This document shows positions 45,401 to 53,816 of a stretch of DNA of 64,000 nucleotides, one piece after another. The stretch lies in the NCBI RefSeq assembly GCF_001542815.1, contig NZ_CP006992.1, positions 4,717,501-4,781,500 of the forward strand. The letters run 5' to 3'. This DNA comes from Methylobacterium sp. AMS5. GTDB taxonomy: Bacteria > Pseudomonadota > Alphaproteobacteria > Rhizobiales > Beijerinckiaceae. How positions within the stretch are numbered: position 1 is the stretch's first letter; each line of letters begins with the position of its first letter. The notes under the pieces are model-generated. The model did no database searches and was not told where the DNA came from. It saw nothing but the letters and a program-made list of their open reading frames with translations. The position numbers were made by a program, and so were the translations under genes.

Positions 45401-48400
45401 TGGCGCCAGGCCTCCTCGTCGAGGGACCGCCCGGAACCGGCAAGAGCCAGACGATAGTCAACATCCTGGCTGACGTCATTGGGCGCGGTGAGACCGCTCT
45501 GGTCGTCTGCCAGAAGCAGGCGGCGCTCAAGGTGGTGCAAAAGCGGATGGACGCGGAGGGGCTCGGAGAGCGCCTTTTCATGGTCAACGATATCAACCGC
45601 GACCGCGAGGGCATTTTCCGTGCGCTGCGAGATCAGGTTGCGGCCCTAGCTGCCGGCGCTGTCGAAGCTTTTGCCGCCCTACGGAAGCAGCGGGATACCA
45701 CGGCGGCACGCATCGAGTTCGTTGAAAAGGATCTCGACCGCGGACACGAGACCCTCCACGTCGTGGATGATGCGGCGGGCCTGACTTACCGCCAGATGTT
45801 GGGCGAGCTTCTCGCGATCGAAGAAGACGGTCTCGCGATCGATGCTCCTCACCTGCGCCGTATGCTGGCGAACGTCGGAGCCGTTGCCGTGGCGCGTCTG
45901 GAAGAGGAATGTGGGCCCCACGCGTCCTTGTGGCTCGCGTCGGCCTTCGAGGGCAGCGCCCTGGCAGCGTTGAAGCCGTTCCCAGTCGATCACGCGACGA
46001 TCACGGAATTCCAGGTGGCCCTCGCCAGCTTCGGTGCGGCGGAGGAAGCCCGCGAAGCCCTGCTCGCCGACTTGCCTCCCTCCTTCGAGATCGAGGATCC
46101 CACTCCCCATCGAGCCTGGCTCGACACCGGGGCTCGGCATTTGGCTGCCATGACCGACGAACGCCGTGAGCGGCTTCGTGCGTGGTTTCCGCTGTTCAAG
46201 AGCGAGACGGGAAACGAGACGCCCGGCAACCGCATCGCCCGCGATCTCGCGGCCCTCGGCTCCGACTTGCAGAATGCAGCGCCGGCCCAAGCAGAAGGCA
46301 AGCTCTTCGAGCCGGTGGCCGCGCTCTCCGATCAGGAATTGCAGATCCGATCTGCCGAGGCGCGAGAGGCGACGGCTCCGGTCGGGTTCTTCGGCAGGCT
46401 GAGGCCGCGTCGGCGACGCCTCAGGAAGTCCTGCCGCGATTACTTGATCGGTCTCGGACAGGCGGGCGACGAACCCGGCCTCTCGGCTCTTGCGGCGGCA
46501 ACGGCGCGGGAAGTCATAGTCAGGCCGCTGCGCAAGCGCCTCGACAGCCTGCGCTCGACCCTCGGGCTGGCGCCAGCCTCGACACCGGCACCGCTGCAAT
46601 CTCTACGGGACGAGACAACAGCCATCGCGTCGTCCCTCAGGGAAGCTGCGAAGGATTCCGAGGCGGCCTTGTCCTGCCCGCGACGCGCAGACGCCGAGCA
46701 CGTGATCGAGTCCGCCTCCGGTTCGGCCCTTCATGCTCTGGCAATCGGCTACCAGTCCGCCTTCCGACGCCATGCCGCCCGCGAGGCGAGCCTCAGAGCC
46801 CTGGAGCCGTTGGCAGCGTCGTTCAGTGACGAACTGACAACACGCTGTATCGATGCCATCCGTCGGGGCGGCTCCATGCCGCAAACGGTGCAAGCGATCA
46901 TGGCAGCCCTGCCGACGCTGTCAGCCTTCCAGCGCTTCCGGACGCGGGCGGCGGCGCTCGACGCGGAAAGCCTCGCCGCGTTTTCTGCTCTGCGGCCGCA
47001 CGCGGATGTGTTGAATCGCGCCCCGGCCGGAGCACTCGACGAAGTGGTGCGAGCAACCCTTCGGCGTGAGGCTTTGCTCGGTTGGAAAACGCGCATCGAG
47101 ACGGAGCATCCGGAACTCTCGGTCGACATGGCCGAGACGGGGCGCAAGGTCGCAAACTTGGCGCGGCTCGATACGGAGATGCGGGATCTGAACCGAAAGG
47201 TGCTGGCTCACGGCATCGATCCGGCTTCGATCGGCCGCCAAGCGGATTGGAATGTCGTGACGGCTCTACGGGGTCCGCGCCCGATGAGCCTTCGGGGCGC
47301 CTTCGAGAAGGGGGAAGCCCTCGGACTCATGCGCCTGCGGCCGGTTTGGCTCATGGGGCCCGATGTGGCGAGCCGCCTACTTCCCCTGAAGCCCGGCATT
47401 TTCGACCTCGTGATTTTCGACGAGGCGTCACAAATCCCCGTCGAGCAGGCCGTGCCTGCCCTCTTCCGCGGGCGACGGGTCGTCGTCGCTGGCGACGAGA
47501 AGCAGATGCCGCCGAGCGCCTTCTTCTCTGGAAGAGCGGAGGAGGAGGTCGATGACGAGATCGACGAGCAGCCCGATGAAGCGGCCACCGAGGCCGAACG
47601 CTCGGCGCTCGAAGATGCCTGGAACAAGAAAGACGTCACCGCGTGCCCGGACCTCCTGCAGCTTGCGCGAGGATGCCTGCCGGCCACCACATTGCAGATC
47701 CACTACAGATCGACCTACCGCGAGCTCATCGGCTTCTCGAACGGTGCCTTCTACGGCAACCGCCTCAGCGTTCCCGCCCGGCACCCCGACGAGGAGATCC
47801 GTCGCGGCAAGCCGATCGAGGTACTCCGGGCCGACGGCGTCTATGACGCGCAGACGAACCCGGAGGAGGCGGACCGCCTGGTCGAGCTCTTGGCTGAAGG
47901 TTGGTCAGCTCCCTTCGCGGAGAGGCCGAGCATCGGCATCGTGACCTTCAATAAGAAGCAGGCCGACCTCGTCACCGACAAGATCGAGGAGCGCGCCGGG
48001 GCGGACCCGACCTTCCTCGCCGCGCTGAAGGCCGAACGCGAACGGAATCAGGGCGGCGAAGACATGGGCTTCTTCGTCAAGAACGTTGAGAACGTCCAAG
48101 GCGACGAGCGCGATTGGATCGTCTTCAGCACCACGTTCGGCCGTGACCGTCGGGGAGCCTTTCGCCGGTTCTTCGGCGTCCTCGGCCAGACGGGTGGCGA
48201 GCGACGGCTCAATGTCGCGGTCACGCGCGCCCGGGAGAAGATCGTCGTCGTGACCTCGATGCCGTTCAGCGAAATCTCGGACTGGCACGCAGCTGGGCGC
48301 GTGCCGCACAAGCCCCGCGACTTTCTTCAAGCCTATCTCGATTACGCGGCGAAGATGGCATCCGGAGACGTCGCCGCCGCACGGGCGCTACAAACGCGCC

Positions 48401-48777
48401 TCGCACCGGGCCAGGGCAAGAGCAAAATCGGCGCTGTCCAACACGACGGATTGGCTCAGGCCGTCGGGCGATACATCCGCGAACTCGGCTACGAGCCGGT
48501 ACCGTCCGCTGACGAAACCGACGTCTTCGGCTTAGACTATGCGATCGTCGATCCACGGACAGGTCTTTTCGGCCTCGGGATCGAATGCGACTCCCCGCGC
48601 CACCGTCTCCTCCAAAAGGCGAGAGCCCGCGAAGTCTGGCGGCCCAAGGTGCTGGGTCGCGCCGTACCGCGCACGCACCGCGTCTCATCGAGCGCTTGGT
48701 ACAGCCGGCCGGAAGCTGAGCGGGCAAGGCTTCGGGAGGCTCTTGCGACAGCCATTGTGAGGGAGGCGGCGGAATGA
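42490..48777 (+). CDS. Giant zinc-ribbon/protein-kinase-like/SF1 helicase/nuclease fusion protein
   Basis: The 2095-residue protein starts at GTG 42490. In order it has a zinc ribbon (Cys15, Cys18, Cys29, Cys32) and a second Cys/His cluster (about 68-90). A Ser/Thr kinase-like domain (about 118-370) follows, with HRDLRPATVLI, VTGWGSAR in place of DFG, and YSAPEAIVG. After a long helical region comes an SF1 helicase of the Upf1/DNA2 type: Walker A GPPGTGKSQTIVN (979-991), a long helical insertion (about 1060-1600), Walker B FDLVIFDEASQIP (about 1637), HYRSTYREL, and VQGDERDWIVFS with RRLNVAVTRAREK. The C-terminal domain (about 1980-2095: GLDYAIVDPRTG, LGIECDSPRHR) resembles PD-(D/E)XK nucleases of the MTES_1575/Vsr-like group. 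The degenerate DFG leaves kinase activity open. Confidence 0.88.
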   Translation: MTDTTSYLTVIVRVCPSCGSERPPSEITCENCHYYIGDEELRPAGSSQQPTPIVDPPSPEPRPVASTPCCVNGHPVEPGDQMCMVCGGEIAEDHLSDPEPAPEPDRPIEEVDSPAFEGFRDIRRAAAGTATGPWDVYDAVREADGRPARIVHYHVGSEPDPAVHEALRRLPTDHVPELLATGRIAGRTFEAVEPMPNGSLAAAGWLEPERLRTAIDELGRALHSFSEAGLRHRDLRPATVLIRDPESFDLVVTGWGSARLSDFDLEQVAPLELSRYSAPEAIVGAVSAASDWWSLGMIVLEHATRGACFAGTEDLAFRLHVVTRGISIPDTIDGEIRTLLRGLLVRDPNRRWGGREVSAWLNGAPPPLLSPGQPEPDERAGPAIRLAGRNFTDPATFALAAAEAGNWEEAATLTANGTTATWLAERKEDARILSLVRSASTADGLDTDLRHAIAMMAMNPALPLSVRGEIVTPAWLMAHPEQGYALVTGDAPRHVERLGREAWLPRLRARAAAVRERAQRLEVELDEDRARVALLATSRANLDAEREARRVLFPDTDHAGLAMLVERSRLSDEDVIILISAALHQFVPMEALVEATRTAAASAGIPTDEAALRTTLAASRREIFTAVDARIANFARCGNPAIDEWADAYRVERRMPLARAATLLAVSENQWKEPPRQQYVAKLMDVFEKRLSATVGRGPLVRFVLGKTTPRLDLMELGSGSRPAEALLNQILARGEAATPIDPDALTADQNIAYRLRHLVNYAQTFVRDTGIDGRYLGFPILHARDMRPGRTNTKPRIAPILLWPVSIDLPSGAGQTVSLAFDRGREEVRLNPALEGLLGKEAFAQWRSAAEDLLKRPALRLGEAMDGFGHLAEPQGHALTRLPGKDAVPAVPMALCPSAVLFNAEFAGQSLVEDLRQLRAQPVAGTALDPALRVSGTPAALEPDPVPERDRFGTAEGDPSQDAAVLASRLAPGLLVEGPPGTGKSQTIVNILADVIGRGETALVVCQKQAALKVVQKRMDAEGLGERLFMVNDINRDREGIFRALRDQVAALAAGAVEAFAALRKQRDTTAARIEFVEKDLDRGHETLHVVDDAAGLTYRQMLGELLAIEEDGLAIDAPHLRRMLANVGAVAVARLEEECGPHASLWLASAFEGSALAALKPFPVDHATITEFQVALASFGAAEEAREALLADLPPSFEIEDPTPHRAWLDTGARHLAAMTDERRERLRAWFPLFKSETGNETPGNRIARDLAALGSDLQNAAPAQAEGKLFEPVAALSDQELQIRSAEAREATAPVGFFGRLRPRRRRLRKSCRDYLIGLGQAGDEPGLSALAAATAREVIVRPLRKRLDSLRSTLGLAPASTPAPLQSLRDETTAIASSLREAAKDSEAALSCPRRADAEHVIESASGSALHALAIGYQSAFRRHAAREASLRALEPLAASFSDELTTRCIDAIRRGGSMPQTVQAIMAALPTLSAFQRFRTRAAALDAESLAAFSALRPHADVLNRAPAGALDEVVRATLRREALLGWKTRIETEHPELSVDMAETGRKVANLARLDTEMRDLNRKVLAHGIDPASIGRQADWNVVTALRGPRPMSLRGAFEKGEALGLMRLRPVWLMGPDVASRLLPLKPGIFDLVIFDEASQIPVEQAVPALFRGRRVVVAGDEKQMPPSAFFSGRAEEEVDDEIDEQPDEAATEAERSALEDAWNKKDVTACPDLLQLARGCLPATTLQIHYRSTYRELIGFSNGAFYGNRLSVPARHPDEEIRRGKPIEVLRADGVYDAQTNPEEADRLVELLAEGWSAPFAERPSIGIVTFNKKQADLVTDKIEERAGADPTFLAALKAERERNQGGEDMGFFVKNVENVQGDERDWIVFSTTFGRDRRGAFRRFFGVLGQTGGERRLNVAVTRAREKIVVVTSMPFSEISDWHAAGRVPHKPRDFLQAYLDYAAKMASGDVAAARALQTRLAPGQGKSKIGAVQHDGLAQAVGRYIRELGYEPVPSADETDVFGLDYAIVDPRTGLFGLGIECDSPRHRLLQKARAREVWRPKVLGRAVPRTHRVSSSAWYSRPEAERARLREALATAIVREAAE

Positions 48778-50150
48778 GCGGTCCCAAGGTCGTCAGAGTC
48801 GTGACTCGAGAGGAATTGGAAGCGACCTGCCGGCGCTGGCTTTTGCTCGTAGGCGAGGCCGCCGCCGACCTGCTCCGCAGCGCAAATCGCTTCGGACTGG
48901 CAAGCTCTGCCCTTGAGGCGCAGGTGGCGGCGAGACGGGCTACCCTCGAAGCAATGTTTCGCTCGGAGCAATGGGTCGATCTTCAGAAGGACGCAGCCCA
49001 AGCGATCGAACACTTCCGCTTCGAAGGCGAACGTCTGAGAAGCGAAGCGGTCGCCGCCGAAGCGGCCCAACGTTCGCGGCAGCGGCGAACGCTCGATGCG
49101 GCCCGTTCGATCGCGGCCTCGTTGGCCAAGGCCGGGCAACCGGTGCCGGTAGCCCTCACGGCTGCAATCGAAGGCGCGATGACGGCCACAGGTGCTGACT
49201 TGGATGCCATGCAGCGTACTGTGGAGGCCAGCATCGCCACGCTGGTACAAGGCCAGCCGAAGACGCAATCCTCCGGCCAGAGTGACCTCGCAGCCCGGCT
49301 CAATGCCGGCGGTCCTATCCCGGCTTTCGCTCAATGGCTCGAGGAGAATGCGCAATCTGACCCTCAGGCGGAACGGCTCGACGGGTTGCTCTCGGAGTTG
49401 AGCACGTGCGCGACACTTGTCGACATCACCGATCTGACTGCGCGAGCGATCTCGATTTCCGCCGAGCCTTCGGCGGACCGACGTGCCCTCCTGACAGACT
49501 CGCTCGTTCTTGAGGCTGCACGGCGCCTGCGAGACGAACGCGCCATCGAAGCTGCCACCGCTAAAGCGATGCAAGTTCGCGCTGAGTTGGCTGCACTGTC
49601 TTCCGAAAGGGGGCATGCATGCAGCATTCAACTCGATGCTGCGATCACCGATAGAAATGTCGCGAAGATGCGGGCGCGCATCACTGACGGGGAGACGCTG
49701 CTCGAGGAAGGGCGTCGGCAGGTCTCTGCTGTAGCGCGGCGGCGGGCTGTGCTCGGAGGGCTGGCATCGCTCGGCTACGAGGTTCGGGAGGGAATGGAAG
49801 CGGCTTGGGCGAAGGAGGGTCGCATTGTCGTACGGCGCCCCGGCACTGACGATTACGGTGTAGAATTCGCGGCTCCTGCCGACGCATCGCGCATGCAAGC
49901 CCGGTTAGTCGGTTCTGACCGGCCGTCCAGTCCGCGAAATGCCAATCGCGATAAAGATCAAGAAACAATCTGGTGTGGGCAATTTGACGAACTTCGTTCG
50001 GTCTTGGCGGATCATGGCGGCCATGTCGAAATTGAACGCGCCCTTCCCGCAGGTGAGCAGGCCGTCAAGACAATCAGCCTGACAAGCGCATCGCCATCGG
50101 CCGAGGTCAAAATTACAAAACCACAAACTCGCGCACTGCCTCGAAGCTGA
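48774..50150 (+). CDS. Coiled-coil protein of the AAA+/kinase-helicase operon
   Basis: The 458-residue protein begins MSGPKVVRVVTREELEATCR and overlaps the helicase stop by ATGA. It is mostly helical with long coiled-coil stretches (about 35-110 and 250-320: LEAAR, RLRDERAIEAATAKAMQVRA). A small alpha/beta domain comes near the end (about 325-440: GYEVREGMEAAWAKEGRIVV, IWCGQFDELRSVLADHGGHV). I recognise no named domain. The strict coupling suggests it works in one complex with the helicase, perhaps as a scaffold or substrate of the AAA+ ATPase. Composition becomes AT-rich directly after its stop, marking the operon end. Confidence 0.75.
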   Translation: MSGPKVVRVVTREELEATCRRWLLLVGEAAADLLRSANRFGLASSALEAQVAARRATLEAMFRSEQWVDLQKDAAQAIEHFRFEGERLRSEAVAAEAAQRSRQRRTLDAARSIAASLAKAGQPVPVALTAAIEGAMTATGADLDAMQRTVEASIATLVQGQPKTQSSGQSDLAARLNAGGPIPAFAQWLEENAQSDPQAERLDGLLSELSTCATLVDITDLTARAISISAEPSADRRALLTDSLVLEAARRLRDERAIEAATAKAMQVRAELAALSSERGHACSIQLDAAITDRNVAKMRARITDGETLLEEGRRQVSAVARRRAVLGGLASLGYEVREGMEAAWAKEGRIVVRRPGTDDYGVEFAAPADASRMQARLVGSDRPSSPRNANRDKDQETIWCGQFDELRSVLADHGGHVEIERALPAGEQAVKTISLTSASPSAEVKITKPQTRALPRS

Positions 50151-50765
50151 TATAAAGAAAATAAACATATAATCATCAATATCAATATTGAATTTATTGT
50201 CAAATTGGATGAGGATATTATCATATAATTCGAATTACATTGGCGCATTTAACAACCTAATCTGGCGTTTGATATGGCAAGAGTTCAAAATTAACATTAA
50301 AATTCATCCGAACTGAAATATCATTCGCAGGTCTGATGCAAAATGTACGTTGAGCAAAACGCATAGTATCCTAAAAAACTCCAATCAAACTTTGAGGATT
50401 ATTATAATAGCACATGAACAATTGCCATTGCATCACCGCTTGAGTCTCGCATTATTCATGTGGCCAATCCCAGGATTGCAGCCAACTCGTTTTTGAGTAG
50501 GGCCTGCGGCAGCCAACGCAGAATCTTTGACCATCGTTCAGGTTACCAAAGCTTGATCCGGGTGAAAGATCCATTTCGTCACGTCCGTCACTGGACGGTG
50601 CAGCCCCGATCTGGAATTAATGACGGAGCAGGATACAATTTCAACGAGTGCGGCATGTGGCGTTGGAAAGTCGGAGCGCGGGCGATGACTGCCACGTCTT
50701 TTGATGCTGCGGACGGCCGTCCGCGAAGCCGCCTCGGACGATCGGTTGGCGAGGAGATTGCGTCC
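50151..50765. other. AT-rich intergenic stretch
   Basis: The first 300 bases (50151-50460) are strongly AT-rich compared with the flanks, with many ATAAT-like runs. They probably end the upstream operon and hold a promoter for the secreted pair downstream. No RNA or repeat is recognised. Frames between 50460 and 50765 are open into the next gene but lack a family signal. Confidence 0.4.
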
Positions 50766-52118
50766 GTGGTTCTTTTAAAAAGTTCGGCGAGGCGACTCCA
50801 CGGTGGTCTAACGCCTGCGAGCTTTACCGCACTGCTCCTGCTGCTCGGGCCGGCTTTGGCCTACGACGACAGTGACTGCGCCCGGCAAGAGACTGTTCCA
50901 GTCAGTGTCGACGAAGACTTCGGCAATTGGTCCGAGATGGACGCCGCACGAAAGCGGGCTCTCGATCGGACGAACCAGCTCGCTATCAGCCAAGTTGTTG
51001 GCGTCGAGGTAAAGTCGTCCCGCGAGAACCGTGCGGAGATCGTGAACAGCGATGCCGAGCAGCGCTTCAAGCAGCTTGAGCAGACGAACCTCGCTGGTTT
51101 CGTCCGGGTGAAGATCCTGGAGGAAAACCGGAAGACCACGGAAGCGGGCGGCTCTCTCTCAATCAAGTCCGAGGTTACCGTTTGCGTGCCGAAGTCGCAG
51201 ACGGTCCGGAAGGAAGAGCAAGAGCGCGCTGCCCGGCAACAGCGGCCTGCTAAGCCCGTCGATCCCACGACCGTTGCTTGGTTCGATCCCGTCACCGGCC
51301 AGCCGCGAGTTTGGTACTGGCGGGAAGGCTCGAACTACGAATTTTTCGACAATTCCGGCTTTCATCCGCGGACCGGCGACAAGCTCCTTATCGTCGACCG
51401 GAGAGTCGTGACCGAATGGCGTCAAAGCGTCGAGCGGGGGAAACGCGAAGCCGTCGAGCGCGTGCAAAGAGAGGCCGCCCAGCGGGAGGCTGAGGCGCAG
51501 CGGCAAGCTAAGATAGCCCGAGCCGGGGAGCTGTGTGATCAGTTTGCCGCAGGGCCTTATGACCTTGATCGGCCCAAGACCACGGCCGGCGTGGCTTGGG
51601 AGGTCCTGCGAAGCGCGGGTGGGCCAGCGGTCGAGGCCTGCGAGATGGCTGCCCGGCAGTACCCGGAAGAGCGCCGCTACCGATACCAGCTGGCTCGGGC
51701 CTACCAAGCGTCGGAGCCCAGGAAAGCCTTGCCGCTGCTACAGGTCCTCATGCGACAGAATTATCGCGCGGCCTACGACAATTATGGCTGGGCGCTTCTC
51801 GACACCCGGGTGGGCCGCAACGATCTGGCCGGCGCCCTTGCGAGCTTCCGGCAGGGGGCAAACCTCGGCGATCCGGATGCCATGGTCAGCTTGGCGACGA
51901 TGATCTCGAAGGGCCGCGTCGAGGGGGCGGGGCAGGAGGAAGCCTATCGTCTTTTCAAACGGGCCGCGGGGCTGGGGCATCGCGAGGCCTCCGAGGGGGT
52001 GGACCGCCTGATGGAAGGCCAGCGGCAAGCCGAGCAGCAGCGGCTTCAGAATGAGCAGGCGGCTCGCGCGTTCATGGGACTCGTGGGTGGTGCCCTCGGG
52101 GGCATCGGTCGACGCTGA
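50766..52118 (+). CDS. Secreted LPP20/FlgT-like and Sel1-repeat protein
   Basis: The start is set at GTG 50766 because GAGGAG lies nine bases upstream and the first 35 residues then form a signal peptide (LTPASFTALLLLLGPALAYDD). ATG 50685, ATG 50655 and the open frame to 50460 are alternatives. Mature residues about 40-140 (ARKRALDRTNQLAISQVVGV, LAGFVRVKILEENR) resemble LPP20/FlgT N-terminal folds of outer-envelope proteins. A charged Glu/Arg/Gln-rich coiled coil follows. The C-terminal part has Sel1/TPR-like repeats (YDNYGWALLDTRVGRNDLAG, GDPDAMVSLATMISKGRVEG). It is probably periplasmic. The next gene starts 12 bp downstream. Confidence 0.7.
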   Translation: MVLLKSSARRLHGGLTPASFTALLLLLGPALAYDDSDCARQETVPVSVDEDFGNWSEMDAARKRALDRTNQLAISQVVGVEVKSSRENRAEIVNSDAEQRFKQLEQTNLAGFVRVKILEENRKTTEAGGSLSIKSEVTVCVPKSQTVRKEEQERAARQQRPAKPVDPTTVAWFDPVTGQPRVWYWREGSNYEFFDNSGFHPRTGDKLLIVDRRVVTEWRQSVERGKREAVERVQREAAQREAEAQRQAKIARAGELCDQFAAGPYDLDRPKTTAGVAWEVLRSAGGPAVEACEMAARQYPEERRYRYQLARAYQASEPRKALPLLQVLMRQNYRAAYDNYGWALLDTRVGRNDLAGALASFRQGANLGDPDAMVSLATMISKGRVEGAGQEEAYRLFKRAAGLGHREASEGVDRLMEGQRQAEQQRLQNEQAARAFMGLVGGALGGIGRR

Positions 52119-52130
52119 ACAGGAAAGAAT

Positions 52131-53513
52131 ATGATGAACGCGAAGCGTCTTGTTTCCTTAGGCGCGACCGCCGCGCTGTGCCTGGGTGTCAGTGCGGCAG
52201 CCCTGGCTCAAACGAGCGCGCCCGGCGGTGACGCCGAGGCGACCGCGGCCCTCAACGGTGGAGCGCACCCATCCGCCGGCGCGCAGCCTCCGTCGATTGA
52301 ACAATGCTGGGCCGACTGGAAGGCGAAGGAGAAACTCGAAGACGGCAAGAACGAGAAGAAGAACGGATACTTCGTCTATGTCGCCCACGAGCAGGCCCCA
52401 GTGGACGAACCGGTGGGGTCGCGCAATTGGCTCGTCGGCCGGAATGCCGCCTTCAGCTATGCCGAGATCAATGCCCGGAAGTCGTTGGCGGAGGCCATGC
52501 GCGCGACGATGCGGTCGAGCCGGTCGGCGGCGGTCAGGACCTTTGGTGGGGATGACGCGCCGCCGTCCCTGCGACCGGTCGTTGAACAGCTCTCCATCGT
52601 CGACAAGTCACTGGTCCTCACGGACAAGGCTCTCGACGCCGAGATCAAGAAGTTCGATCCCAAATGGTCAGGGGGAACCGAGGCGCAGAAGCGCGCAGCG
52701 ATCGCCACTGAGCAGTTGCGGATCAATCAGAGCATCGAACGCAGTGCGGAGATGTTCGCCTCCGGTGCCTTCACCGTTGTCCAGTGCGAAGGGCCGAGCC
52801 GGGAGGATGGGGGCAAGTACCATGTCCTCACTGGTCTGATCTGGACGCCGAAGCTCGCCGGGGTCGCGGAGACGATTTGGAATCCGACCCTCACGATACA
52901 GCGAGAGACGCCGCAGGCACCCGTCCGCCAGCAGTTTGAGGCAATCAAAGCCAAAAACCCGGACTGGCTGGCCTATACGATGGGGACACGCGTTTTCACG
53001 GACGAGAATGGCGAGCGGGTCATCGTCGGCTTCGGCGTGGCCCCTCAGACTAGCCTGATGCCGGCCGACCGTAGCCGCGCGAACTTAGCAGCCATGGCGG
53101 CCATCCAGCGGTTCGTCAGCGAAAGGGTGCTGGCCAATACGAAATCCCGGGAGGCGTATGAGAAGCGCGGGATGAGCGACGGCTCGACGCAGAGCTACAA
53201 CCTCGACACTTTCAACGAGGAGGTCAAAGCCCAGGCTGCCGACCTTCAGTTGAAGGGAGCTACCGAGATCCTATCGTGGCGTGGTGAGCATCCGTGGTCC
53301 AAGGCGAAGATGCAGGTCGTGGCCGTGGCATGGAGTCAACGTTGGGCGGCTGATGCCGACGCAGTTGGACGCGCGATGGGAGCCGCTGAGCAACGCATGA
53401 TACAGCAGGGAGGCCTGCCGAAGGCGCCTGCGACCGCTGAGGGATCGAGCGGAAGCGCGCCTACGGCAGCACCAGTGAGAGCGGGAGCAGGCGTCTCTAC
53501 ATCTGATTTTTAA
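52131..53513 (+). CDS. Secreted hypothetical protein paired with the Sel1-repeat protein
   Basis: The 460-residue protein from ATG 52131 (AGGAAAG upstream) has a clear signal peptide (LVSLGATAALCLGVSAAALAQ). The mature part contains two related alpha/beta segments, about 80-230 (NWLVGRNAAFSYAEINARKS) and 285-400 (RSRANLAAMAAIQRFVSERV). Each follows an xxA..ARxxLA.a...v.S pattern that recalls LPP20/FlgT-type envelope proteins and fits the neighbouring gene. The C-terminus is Ala/Gly/Ser-rich. No enzymatic motif is seen. It is co-transcribed with 50766 and probably works with that product in the periplasm or at the outer membrane. Confidence 0.65.
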   Translation: MMNAKRLVSLGATAALCLGVSAAALAQTSAPGGDAEATAALNGGAHPSAGAQPPSIEQCWADWKAKEKLEDGKNEKKNGYFVYVAHEQAPVDEPVGSRNWLVGRNAAFSYAEINARKSLAEAMRATMRSSRSAAVRTFGGDDAPPSLRPVVEQLSIVDKSLVLTDKALDAEIKKFDPKWSGGTEAQKRAAIATEQLRINQSIERSAEMFASGAFTVVQCEGPSREDGGKYHVLTGLIWTPKLAGVAETIWNPTLTIQRETPQAPVRQQFEAIKAKNPDWLAYTMGTRVFTDENGERVIVGFGVAPQTSLMPADRSRANLAAMAAIQRFVSERVLANTKSREAYEKRGMSDGSTQSYNLDTFNEEVKAQAADLQLKGATEILSWRGEHPWSKAKMQVVAVAWSQRWAADADAVGRAMGAAEQRMIQQGGLPKAPATAEGSSGSAPTAAPVRAGAGVSTSDF

Positions 53514-53625
53514 GTCGCTAAGTAGATTGGCTCACGCGCGCACTCTGATGCCGCCGCAGGCTTGCTTCTTTGCGCGCGTGCGATGCGGCACAGTTTGACC
53601 CGTTGCGGTCATTTGGGTCGATAAC

Positions 53626-53664
53626 GCCATGCGTCCGCTTTCACGGAAGAAGCGGACGCATGGC
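53626..53664. repeat. Long perfect hairpin downstream of the secreted pair
   Basis: GCCATGCGTCCGCTT and AAGCGGACGCATGGC form a perfect 15-bp stem with a 9-base loop. No T-run follows. It lies between convergent transcription units (53513 and 53817). It could be a bidirectional terminator or the scar of an insertion sequence end. The rest of 53514-53816 holds nothing else supportable. Confidence 0.6.
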
Positions 53665-53816
53665 GTACAGGTCGCCGCCGAACAGGATGCGGAAGCTCAT
53701 GAGGCCCAAAGACGCCAAGTCCGATCTCGCTTAAGCGAAGCTTTAGCAACAGCCCCCGCCACGAGCCGCTCGTGCCAATGCACGATGCAAGTGCCTACGC
53801 CGGTCGTGACAACCGC

